Source: Candidatus Heimdallarchaeota archaeon
Lineage (GTDB): Archaea > Asgardarchaeota > Heimdallarchaeia > Heimdallarchaeales > Kariarchaeaceae
Length of the DNA stretch: 20,586 nt
Direction: 5' to 3'
Assembly (NCBI GenBank): GCA_021399405.1
Contig: JAAFKL010000252.1
Coordinates: 1 to 20,586, forward strand
The translations under genes were made by a program, and so were the position numbers. This document shows, in pieces, positions 1 through 5,852 of the stretch. Every line of letters begins with the position of its first letter. The stretch's first letter is position 1. The notes below the pieces were generated by a model, which saw only the letters and a program-made list of their open reading frames with translations, searched no databases and was not told the DNA's origin.

Positions 1-519
1 ATTAAATGGTTAGAAGAAATAGGTGAAATCAAAGGAGATGTATTAGATGTTGGTTGTGGTACTGGTCAAAATTCATTATTTTTGGCGAATAAAGGATATA
101 CAGTAACAGGTATTGATAAATCTGATAAAAGTGTCAATATTGTAAAGGAGAGGGCTCAACAAAGAAAATTAAATGTTGAGATAGTAAATTATGATATATT
201 TGAATTAAAAAATTACCCCAAATCATTTGATACTATTATTGATTCAAGTATATTTCACATGTTCTCGGATGAAAAAAGGATACAATATGAAAAAAATATT
301 CGGAGTGTTATCAAAGAGGGTGGTACCTACCATATGTTGGTATTTAGTGATAAAGAAACCGAAAATTATGGTCCAAGGAGAATTAAAAAAGAGGAAATAA
401 AAAAGACATTTAGTGAAGGATGGGATATTTATAGAATTAAAGAAGCAAGAATTCGAATTAATATTGGTAAAGGATGGGTTTGGGCCTGGTTGGCCTCATT
501 AACAAAAATTGACATTTAA
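1..519 (+). CDS. Class I SAM-dependent methyltransferase (5' end outside window)
   Basis: The frame is open from base 1, so the gene begins upstream of the window. A TTG at position 82 would be a false start, because it would remove the SAM-binding motif. Translating from base 1 shows motif I (LDVGCGTGQNS) at about residues 15-25 of the visible part, then the second strand ending in an acidic residue (VTGID, about residue 38), then FDTIIDSSIFHMF, the usual motif-IV-like strand and helix. This is a Rossmann-fold methyltransferase of the broad Methyltransf_25 / TehB-like type; the methyl acceptor cannot be told. The C-terminus is complete. It is convergent with the carbonic anhydrase-like gene, with a 123-bp gap that contains a 14-bp palindrome. 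Confidence is high for the fold and low for the substrate. Confidence 0.85.
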   Translation: MKWLEEIGEIKGDVLDVGCGTGQNSLFLANKGYTVTGIDKSDKSVNIVKERAQQRKLNVEIVNYDIFELKNYPKSFDTIIDSSIFHMFSDEKRIQYEKNIRSVIKEGGTYHMLVFSDKETENYGPRRIKKEEIKKTFSEGWDIYRIKEARIRINIGKGWVWAWLASLTKIDI

Positions 520-614
520 TTCAATTTTCCATCCATTATCTGGAAGAACAAATGCGTCAACTAATTAATAATATGAACGTAATTAACTTTAAGAGCAATA
601 GTCTCAGGATTAAT

Positions 615-628
615 TCGATTATAATCGA
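615..628. repeat. 14-bp perfect palindrome in a convergent intergenic gap
   Basis: TCGATTATAATCGA equals its own reverse complement. It lies 15 bp beyond the stop codon of the minus-strand carbonic anhydrase gene and 95 bp beyond the methyltransferase stop. Because both genes end here, it is more likely a 3'-end or terminator-associated element than an operator. In AT-rich DNA such a palindrome can also arise by chance. Confidence 0.35.
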
Positions 629-642
629 GTCAAGAGTTTATT

Positions 643-1419
643 TTACCTTAATCTATTGAATAGGTCGGCCATAAGGTTTAATTCTGTCTCATGTTTTTTA
701 TTTATTAGTTTAAATTCTTTGATTAAGAAATAATCGTAAAAGTCCAAAGAGGTATTTATCTGAATACCTCCAAATAATACAATGTCAACCTCACAATCAC
801 TCGGTATAATTTTAAGGATTTTGTTGTATATCGCATTATATACAACTTCAGTTAATTTCAACAAGGGCTCAGATGAATTTCTTATTTCTGAAAATGACCT
901 TTCAATAACTATTTCGATATAATTTTGCTGAAGATCCCATTCATCACTTTGTTTGTCATCCTTCGATGGAAGATCTCTGTTCAACAAATTATTATATGCG
1001 GCAATTACAGATCCACAAGCTGGTGTTTCATTTTTCATTCCTTTGCGTCGTATAATACCCATTTCGCCATGTTCATCAATCCCAATATGCGAAGCAAATA
1101 ATACGAACAGATTTCCATTGTCAGGCATATGGCTTAAAAATGCGTTAAATCCCGTCATCCCTGTAAAGGGCATCCCTCCCAATCCTGCTAGTGGGAATTT
1201 ATTTCCCCATCTAACTTTAAAGTTAGTTACAAATTCATTTACTTCATCTGGACAACAGCTAGTTCCAAACAAAGTGTTTTTTTCGGTGAAATCATGTTCA
1301 TGTAAAATTTTATTAACTTCTTTAGTTACAAAATCTCCCCTTACAGCTGATGGAAAGTATATATTGATATGGTCTTTGTAGGTGTTGGAGAGTTCTTTCT
1401 TTTTAATATAATTCTCCAT
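643..1419 (-). CDS. LCIB/LCIC-family beta-carbonic anhydrase-like protein
   Basis: A 258-residue soluble protein. The central part matches the limiting-CO2-inducible B/C (LCIB) family, a beta-carbonic anhydrase fold first known from algae and also found in prokaryotes: FGTSCCPDEVN (residues 51-61), the glycine-rich GLGGMPFTGMTGF (79-91), HMPDNG (97-102), FASHIGIDEHGEMG (108-121) and the ETPACG segment (131-136). Likely zinc ligands are Cys55 or Cys56, His111 and Cys135, with Asp58 and an Arg at 124/125 as the Asp-Arg pair used by beta-carbonic anhydrases. The expected reaction is reversible hydration of CO2 to bicarbonate, in the cytoplasm (no signal peptide or membrane helix). It starts at the ATG at 1419, 23 bp from a TATA-like box. 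It is divergent from the MFS transporter gene, but no functional link is shown. The family call is strong; activity is inferred from ligand conservation. Confidence 0.82.
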   Translation of the reverse strand: MENYIKKKELSNTYKDHINIYFPSAVRGDFVTKEVNKILHEHDFTEKNTLFGTSCCPDEVNEFVTNFKVRWGNKFPLAGLGGMPFTGMTGFNAFLSHMPDNGNLFVLFASHIGIDEHGEMGIIRRKGMKNETPACGSVIAAYNNLLNRDLPSKDDKQSDEWDLQQNYIEIVIERSFSEIRNSSEPLLKLTEVVYNAIYNKILKIIPSDCEVDIVLFGGIQINTSLDFYDYFLIKEFKLINKKHETELNLMADLFNRLR

Positions 1420-1436
1420 AAATATCTATAATATAT

Positions 1437-1446
1437 GTATTTTATA
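1437..1446 (-). promoter_or_regulatory. TATA-like box for the LCIB-type gene
   Basis: On the minus strand this reads as CTATAAAATA, centred about 23 bp before the ATG at 1419. That spacing fits an archaeal promoter giving a leaderless or near-leaderless transcript. Confidence 0.45.
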
Positions 1447-1630
1447 GCTTTATTCATATTTTTACAAATTCAAGTTTTCATATTACCCTTCAATGAATAC
1501 GCTCCTATGCCATAGTATAGATAACTAAAATAATTTTTCTAAATATATTAATCCACACATCACACATTATGATATTTATTTTTCCGGTTGAATATTAGGG
1601 TAAAAGTAATTTTACAATTACTGCAGGTAA

Positions 1631-1639
1631 CTTTTATTA
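1631..1639 (+). promoter_or_regulatory. TATA-like box for the MFS transporter gene
   Basis: CTTTTATTA is centred about 28 bp before the ATG at 1663, and no Shine-Dalgarno motif precedes that ATG. This fits a leaderless archaeal transcript. Confidence 0.5.
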
Positions 1640-1662
1640 AACTCAATTAATACTCAAAATTT

Positions 1663-2892
1663 ATGCTTGAAGATTTAGAGGAAATTAGAGCTTCACATTG
1701 GAAGAGATATTTTCCTTATATACAGGTTTTCTTTTACCTTGGAGAGGGATATAGTTTAGGAACTTTGTTGCTTGTGGTTCCTCTATATGTCACTCGAGTT
1801 TTTGATGTTGACACAAGCACTGCAGGTATTGCAACAGCATTTGCGGGAATTCCATGGCTGATCAAGATTCTTTATGGCTTAATTACCGATAAATATCCCA
1901 TCGGTAAATATGGACGAAGAAAGCCCTATCTCCTAATAATTGCAATACTTTCGATTCCTTTATGGTTGTTCTTTGCAACACTTACTAAATTCAATGGTGT
2001 CTATCTAGGCACTCTATTCTTTATCTCCCTACTTGCAGCATTTTCTGATACAACACTTGATGGTTATGTTGTGGATATAACTCCAGATGCAAAACAACAA
2101 ATCATGCAAAGTGCCGCATGGGGTGGAAGAGGTGTAGGTACCATTCTTGCATCACTAATTTCATTGACCTTGGTTGACCAGGAGAATTACGAAATGGCGT
2201 ATTATTTAGCTGGATCAATTTTTGTTATAACTACTCTCTCAGCCTTGGCTCTTCCAGTTATCGATTTTGAGAACCAAAGTAACTTAGTAGTTGGTTTCAA
2301 AAAAGTCTTCAAGCTTAGGGAAACTTGGCTTATTCTCATTATTTCAACATTTATGGGTGCAGGTCAAGTAATGTACACATTTGCTAGTGTTCTTCTTGAC
2401 GAATATGGATTTGAAGATGCTCAGATCAGAAATATAACTATCTTCTACTTTGTTGGAAATGTATTAGGTGCTTTACTTATTGGTTTATCTGCTAAATATA
2501 TCAAGTTGAAATCCGAAACCCTTCTTGCACTAATTTTATTAGCAGGTATTGTTTGGTCCCCGCTTGTGGTTGTTTCAGAGGCTGAGAGTTTCTTATTTGT
2601 ATTTTTCTTTGTTTTGGGAATGATCATGACTGCTGGTACAGCAGTGATTAGTAAGATCGCTATGGAGTATTCACCTGTCGAGGTTTCTTCAAGTATGTTT
2701 GCACTCTTTGCCTCCGTAAATAATCTAGGTTTATTGATTGTCTCACCTCTTTTTACAGGATTTCTCCTGAATTTTTTCAGTCCCATTATTGTCATATTAT
2801 TGGCAGCCGGTTGGTTTGTCCTTGGAATTATTTTTCTTATGATACTAATTCGAAGTAAAAAGAGGTTGGATAAGACAATGATAACATATTGA
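1663..2892 (+). CDS. MFS transporter, AmpG/folate-biopterin-transporter-like
   Basis: A 409-residue membrane protein of about 12 hydrophobic helices, the usual size for the major facilitator superfamily. The loop after helix 2 carries an MFS motif-A-like signature (GLITD at 72-76, GKYGRRKPY at 81-89). Helix 4 has the acidic pattern SDTTLDGYVVDITP (residues 128-141, with Asp129, Asp133 and Asp138), which resembles AmpG, folate-biopterin (FBT) and acetyl-CoA transporter relatives rather than drug-efflux MFS. It would act in the cytoplasmic membrane as a secondary transporter; the substrate cannot be assigned. The N-terminus is cytoplasmic with charged residues before helix 1 and no signal peptide. 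The gene appears monocistronic, with its own TATA-like box and a 244-bp gap downstream. High confidence for MFS, moderate for the AmpG-like subgroup. Confidence 0.85.
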   Translation: MLEDLEEIRASHWKRYFPYIQVFFYLGEGYSLGTLLLVVPLYVTRVFDVDTSTAGIATAFAGIPWLIKILYGLITDKYPIGKYGRRKPYLLIIAILSIPLWLFFATLTKFNGVYLGTLFFISLLAAFSDTTLDGYVVDITPDAKQQIMQSAAWGGRGVGTILASLISLTLVDQENYEMAYYLAGSIFVITTLSALALPVIDFENQSNLVVGFKKVFKLRETWLILIISTFMGAGQVMYTFASVLLDEYGFEDAQIRNITIFYFVGNVLGALLIGLSAKYIKLKSETLLALILLAGIVWSPLVVVSEAESFLFVFFFVLGMIMTAGTAVISKIAMEYSPVEVSSSMFALFASVNNLGLLIVSPLFTGFLLNFFSPIIVILLAAGWFVLGIIFLMILIRSKKRLDKTMITY

Positions 2893-3068
2893 TGTATTAC
2901 AATTATCACAAATTCACCAGTAAATACTCTGATCAATTGATTCCTAGTTAGAAATTCAAGGATCTTCAAAGAGAGGCTTATATCTAGAATAGCTAGGTTT
3001 GAATCCAAATCTTTAGGTCGATGGTTAGAATGTTTGTAGATGCAAATAATTAATTAAATCATAATGCG

Positions 3069-3085
3069 AATACACTTAGTGTATT
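3069..3085. repeat. 8-bp inverted repeat with 1-nt spacer
   Basis: AATACACT-T-AGTGTATT lies in the gap where the MFS gene (plus) and the YCII-like gene (minus) converge. With a loop of at least 3 nt it can pair as a 7-bp hairpin; as DNA it looks like a dyad operator. A second perfect palindrome, GTAAATATATTTAC, follows at 3112-3125, 12 bp before the YCII-like stop codon. Position at gene ends favours a role at transcript 3' ends, but nothing proves function. Confidence 0.35.
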
Positions 3086-3136
3086 GAAAGGACAAAGTCT
3101 GATAATATCTCGTAAATATATTTACATAAACGAATA

Positions 3137-3475
3137 TTATTGACCAGGTGCAGGAGCTGCTTCATGTATTTCTATTGAACAGCTATCGTCCATTGCTAAA
3201 TGGGGGTGCCCATCGAGCAATTTTTTTGCTGCATCCATTGATTCTGCTTGGATCATTGAATAACCGGAAACTTCTCTTGTACTGTTTCCGCCACCGGACT
3301 TTGAAACAGTTTGCCCTCCAAAAAGGGGGTTACCGAAGTCAAGCATGGCATCGCCAACTCCTTCCATCCAAACTTTCCATCTTCCCATTTCTTCCATCAT
3401 TTCATGAGGTTTCATTCCAGCCATTTTTTCATTAAATGAAGGAGGCGCGTGATATAATACTAAATATTTGTTCAT
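3137..3475 (-). CDS. YCII-related domain protein
   Basis: A 112-residue soluble protein with the layout of the YCII/DGPF-like alpha-beta barrel family: an N-terminal strand MNKYLVLYHA, a Met/Glu-rich helix (about residues 20-38, EMMEEMGRWKVWMEG), a glycine-rich middle (GGQTVSKSGGG, 53-63), then the characteristic GYSMIQAESMDAAKKLLDGH (71-90), in which the strand leads into the helix that packs on the sheet. Proteins of this family are small dimers, mostly without a known reaction. The C-terminus (HEAAPAPGQ) is a short flexible tail. The ATG at 3475 has no clear ribosome-binding site; a TATA-like TTTAAAT lies about 50 bp upstream, implying a leader of about 25 nt. Monocistronic. The family call is good; function is unknown. 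Confidence 0.78.
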   Translation of the reverse strand: MNKYLVLYHAPPSFNEKMAGMKPHEMMEEMGRWKVWMEGVGDAMLDFGNPLFGGQTVSKSGGGNSTREVSGYSMIQAESMDAAKKLLDGHPHLAMDDSCSIEIHEAAPAPGQ

Positions 3476-3558
3476 AATAAAATCAACTCAATTTGATAAT
3501 ATGAGCAATCAGAAATTGATATTTAAATGGATTCAGTAGGGGATAATTTTAATTATAG

Positions 3559-3750
3559 TTGGAAATTGAGGATTTAGTGTTGTATATTCTATTAATTTCC
3601 AAGCAATTCCATTCACAATTACTTGGTCAATCCGTAATTATTGCTTTTCTTTTTGCTTCAATCGCTTTTAGTTTTGTCGCTGTACTATTTTTGAAAAGAC
3701 AATTGGGTATTGAAATAACAAGAAGACTGGATTCTAAGGCTATAACTTAA
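3559..3750 (+). CDS. Possible small single-helix membrane protein
   Basis: A 63-codon frame starting at TTG. It has one strong hydrophobic stretch at about residues 27-45 (IIAFLFASIAFSFVAVLFL) followed by basic residues (KRQ, RR), as expected for a small membrane anchor with a cytoplasmic C-terminus. No family is recognised. It has no ribosome-binding site and no clear promoter; a GTG at 3577 is an alternative start. Its stop lies only 6 bp from the stop of the convergent JAMM gene, and a 16-bp perfect palindrome covers both stop codons, which weakly supports a real gene end here. It could equally be a decayed gene or a chance frame. Confidence 0.35.
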   Translation: MEIEDLVLYILLISKQFHSQLLGQSVIIAFLFASIAFSFVAVLFLKRQLGIEITRRLDSKAIT

Positions 3751-3761
3751 TTTAAATTAAG
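3746..3761. repeat. 16-bp perfect palindrome spanning two convergent stop codons
   Basis: CTTAATTTAAATTAAG equals its reverse complement and contains the TAA of the small plus-strand frame (3748-3750) and the TAA of the minus-strand JAMM gene (3757-3759, read as tta on the plus strand). It may simply reflect two TAA stops facing each other in AT-rich DNA, or mark a bidirectional 3' end. Confidence 0.35.
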
Positions 3762-4434
3762 CAAAATAGTCACTCAAGAATTTTCGATCTATTCGAATTG
3801 ATTTTTCAATTGGTTTATACACCTTTTTTTCTACCATTTTATTATAATCTGTTTTGATCATCTTAGACACCTTTTCAGGAATATCCTCGTTTAATACTGT
3901 AAAACTAAAATTTCTTCCTGGTTTAATTTTATCTCGGTCCCATTTGAATTTTTTACCTTTTAATTTTCCATCAAACCACATTTTGAAGGTGAATGGAAGC
4001 TTCTTTTCTTTCTTCAATAAGCCGAATCGTTTTCTTCTATAAATCTTTGGCTTAGAGGATACTACTACTGAAATTAAAAATTGGATTTCTTTGAGATAAA
4101 CATCTTCAATCTGACTCCTGTCTGTAGCTGACAGAAAAGCAGACATATCGTCATGACTGTGTATCCAGCCTAACATCTTTTTTCCCTCAAGCCTACCTGT
4201 TTGGGAATAGTAGTATAAACTCTGATGTCTTAACCCAGATCTTTCACTCTTATCGAGTCCAGAGTTAACTCCGAATGATGATACAATTTGTTTCAATAGC
4301 AATATATCATTAATAATGAATAAACCTGAAACTATTTCGCCCCACAGTTCTCCACTCCATTCAAAACCTCGTCCAATTTGATTAAGAACAGAAATAGTTT
4401 CAATGACATTATCTGTGAAGAATACTTCAACCAT
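3757..4434 (-). CDS. JAMM/MPN+ zinc metalloprotease (candidate Ubl maturase/deconjugase)
   Basis: A 225-residue protein with a complete JAMM signature. The catalytic Glu is Glu25 in EWSGELWG (25-32), matching the spacing of EVMGLMLG in Rpn11. His92 and His94 lie in GWIHSHDD, with Ser102 and Asp105 exactly at the H-x-H-x7-S-x2-D spacing. This family cleaves isopeptide or peptide bonds after the C-terminal Gly-Gly of ubiquitin-like proteins using one zinc ion. Residues 1-125 form the MPN core. Residues 130-225 are a very Lys-rich extension with no recognised fold, longer than in minimal JAB proteins and perhaps a substrate- or nucleic-acid-binding part. It is divergent from the ubiquitin-like gene across a shared 107-bp promoter region, so the obvious substrate is that protein: removal of its 17-residue tail, or deconjugation. 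Motif call high; substrate inferred from context. Confidence 0.9.
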   Translation of the reverse strand: MVEVFFTDNVIETISVLNQIGRGFEWSGELWGEIVSGLFIINDILLLKQIVSSFGVNSGLDKSERSGLRHQSLYYYSQTGRLEGKKMLGWIHSHDDMSAFLSATDRSQIEDVYLKEIQFLISVVVSSKPKIYRRKRFGLLKKEKKLPFTFKMWFDGKLKGKKFKWDRDKIKPGRNFSFTVLNEDIPEKVSKMIKTDYNKMVEKKVYKPIEKSIRIDRKFLSDYFA

Positions 4435-4453
4435 AATTTTTATCTTTTTTTTA

Positions 4454-4463
4454 GTATTTTAAC
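4454..4463 (-). promoter_or_regulatory. TATA-like box for the JAMM gene
   Basis: Minus-strand GTTAAAATAC is centred about 24 bp before the ATG at 4434, with no Shine-Dalgarno motif, so a leaderless transcript is likely. Confidence 0.45.
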
Positions 4464-4493
4464 ATAGGACGAAAATAGAAATAATTTCAGTAG

Positions 4494-4501
4494 TTTAAAA
4501 G
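4494..4501 (+). promoter_or_regulatory. TATA-like box for the Ubl-E1 operon
   Basis: TTTAAAAG is centred about 45 bp before the Ubl ATG. This predicts transcription starting near 4523 and a leader of about 19 nt that carries a Shine-Dalgarno motif (GAGGT, 4531-4535, six bases before the ATG). This contrasts with the apparently leaderless JAMM gene on the other strand. Confidence 0.5.
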
Positions 4502-4541
4502 ATGAAGTTGCATTAAGTAGTAAACCAGAAGAGGTCTAATT

Positions 4542-4844
4542 ATGAGTAAAACAACAGTTACAGTCCTTTTAGAAGGACAAACATTACCTCCATTTTATAT
4601 TGATTTGGAAGAACGAGGAAACGTAAGTTTGCAAGAATTTATGGAAGTTATGCCGTATGGTGATCAGAGATTGATCGATCTTACCCGAGGAAAACGAATT
4701 AGCATGAATGGGCATGAAGTAGAGGCTAATAATTGGTATAGCACTTTTCTTGGTGGTGAGGAGATTTTCATTGCAATACTTGCCGGTGGTGTTGTCGCTG
4801 GGATAAGATTTCATAAGGGTGTGATCGCTCACGGCTATTCTTGA
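4542..4844 (+). CDS. Ubiquitin-like beta-grasp modifier precursor with internal Gly-Gly
   Basis: A 100-residue protein with the layout of ubiquitin/MoaD/ThiS-type beta-grasp proteins: strand 1 (TTVTVLLEGQ, 4-13), a second strand, a helix (LQEFMEVMPYG, 30-40), then RISMNGHEV (52-60) and the final strand GGEEIFIAILAGG (71-83), which parallels the GDEVAIFPPVAGG ending of MoaD. Unlike MoaD, Gly82-Gly83 is not the C-terminus: 17 mostly hydrophobic or small residues follow. Cleavage after Gly83 would expose a Gly-Gly end for adenylation by the adjacent E1, and a JAMM protease is encoded next door. The mature form would have no Cys and only two Lys (Lys3, Lys51). Start: ATG with GAGGT six bases upstream. 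It is followed after 25 bp by the E1 gene. A sulfur-carrier role (MoaD/ThiS) is possible but less likely in this context. Confidence 0.85.
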   Translation: MSKTTVTVLLEGQTLPPFYIDLEERGNVSLQEFMEVMPYGDQRLIDLTRGKRISMNGHEVEANNWYSTFLGGEEIFIAILAGGVVAGIRFHKGVIAHGYS

Positions 4845-4869
4845 AGTACCCACCGCTCACAAAAATTTA

Positions 4870-5703
4870 GTGAATCCAGAGATCTTGTCTGTTAATGTAT
4901 CAGGGATTGGTCTGGGGCATCTAGGGAGTTGGACTTTGATCGGGTTATCTCAACTTGGAGTTCCAGAATTATATTTATATGATTTTGATGATGTTGAAGA
5001 TCGGAATTTATCTGGAACTCCATATAAAAATGATAACGTTACTAAATCAAAAGTAGAGGTTCTGAAAACTCTTATCGAGGAAACTAACCATGAATCAAAA
5101 TTCGTACAGGCAATAAATAAGAAAGTTACAAATTCTGAAGATTTAACTGAACTAACAACTTTTTACATTATTTCCACAGATGATCTCAAGAGTAGATTAG
5201 AAATATTTAGAGCCATAAATTTTAATCATCAAAAAAATAAAAAAGAAGGCTTTTTGATTGACATGAGATCACGAGCCAAAATCTCTGAAGTTTATGTCAT
5301 AAATCTCGCAAATGAAATTTCTTGCTATTGGTATGAAAAATCAATCGAAACACGGTTATTGGATAAAACAGAACCTGTACATTGTAATGAATCAAATATT
5401 ATTCAGAATTCATATTTAGCAAGTTCTATTGCAATCCAATCATTTTCTGATATACTTGATGGAGACTTGACCACAAAATATTTCAGATTATCAATTGAAA
5501 ATTGCAACATTAGTAGAGTCAAAGTACCACTAGATGAATTTCAAAAAGAATACAGAAAAATTAAATTGAGTAAGCCCTGTCAGATATGTAAGAAGAAGCA
5601 TAAATCCTGGAAAAAATTACAAAGTTGCAAGATTAAACCTGCTAAAGTAATTAAACAACCCAAGAATGATGGATTAGCGGATAGGGACTCTATTTTTGAT
5701 TAA
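4870..5703 (+). CDS. E1-like Ubl-activating enzyme (ThiF/MoeB/UBA family)
   Basis: A 277-residue ThiF-family protein. The ATP-binding loop is GLGHLGS (14-20), followed by strand LYLYDFDDVEDRNL (34-47), where Asp38, Asp40 and Asn46 match the family's Asp-x-Asp and Asn. Lys61 in TKSKVEVL matches the conserved Lys, and Asp104/Asp105 (STDDLKSR) the Mg/ATP Asp. It should adenylate the Gly-Gly end of the ubiquitin-like protein. Cys172 in EPVHCNES is the best candidate for a thioester Cys, with Cys152 and Cys212 as alternatives. A C-terminal CQIC (237-240), His244 and Cys253 may bind zinc, but only one full CxxC is present instead of the usual two. The common Arg-Gln after the Asn-Leu is replaced by Ser-Gly. 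It is shorter than eukaryotic E1s and near MoeB size. Start: GTG at 4870, because the frame has no other ATG, GTG or TTG after the stop at 4822. It lies 25 bp after the Ubl gene, probably in one transcript. Confidence 0.87.
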   Translation: MNPEILSVNVSGIGLGHLGSWTLIGLSQLGVPELYLYDFDDVEDRNLSGTPYKNDNVTKSKVEVLKTLIEETNHESKFVQAINKKVTNSEDLTELTTFYIISTDDLKSRLEIFRAINFNHQKNKKEGFLIDMRSRAKISEVYVINLANEISCYWYEKSIETRLLDKTEPVHCNESNIIQNSYLASSIAIQSFSDILDGDLTTKYFRLSIENCNISRVKVPLDEFQKEYRKIKLSKPCQICKKKHKSWKKLQSCKIKPAKVIKQPKNDGLADRDSIFD

Positions 5704-5800
5704 ATTCACAAGAATTTCTACCAATGAGTAAATAAAAATCTGAACCTTTCAATTAGAAATTTATCAATAAATGCTGTCTACAAATTTCAATTGTTTCCGA

Positions 5801-5809
5801 GATTATAAG
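5801..5809 (+). promoter_or_regulatory. TATA-like box and Shine-Dalgarno region of the SWIM-E2 gene
   Basis: GATTATAAG is centred about 48 bp before the TTG start at 5853, giving a predicted leader of about 22 nt. GGTGGG at 5843-5848, four bases before the TTG, can pair with the 16S 3' end and decides the start. The gene may therefore be transcribed on its own as well as by read-through from the E1 gene (149-bp gap). Confidence 0.4.
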
Positions 5810-5852
5810 TTAGAATCTAACCATATTATCAAAACACATATTGGTGGGTTAA

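Noticed and set aside
82..519. Methyltransferase starting at the TTG at position 82
   Set aside because: The frame is open to base 1 and the SAM-binding motif I lies before position 82, so the TTG is internal and the gene is cut by the window edge.
953..1381. Open frame of 142 codons opposite the LCIB-type gene
   Set aside because: It is a shadow of a gene with clear family motifs; its translation shows no recognisable fold or start signal.
2445..3008. Minus-strand frame of 187 codons overlapping the end of the MFS gene
   Set aside because: It mostly mirrors transmembrane codons of the MFS gene and has no promoter or family match.
4542..5703. Ubl plus E1 read as a molybdopterin or thiamine sulfur-carrier pair (MoaD-MoeB or ThiS-ThiF)
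   Set aside because: The Gly-Gly is internal and needs processing, a JAMM protease and an E2-like protein flank the pair, and no cofactor-synthesis gene is in the window. It is kept only as an alternative.
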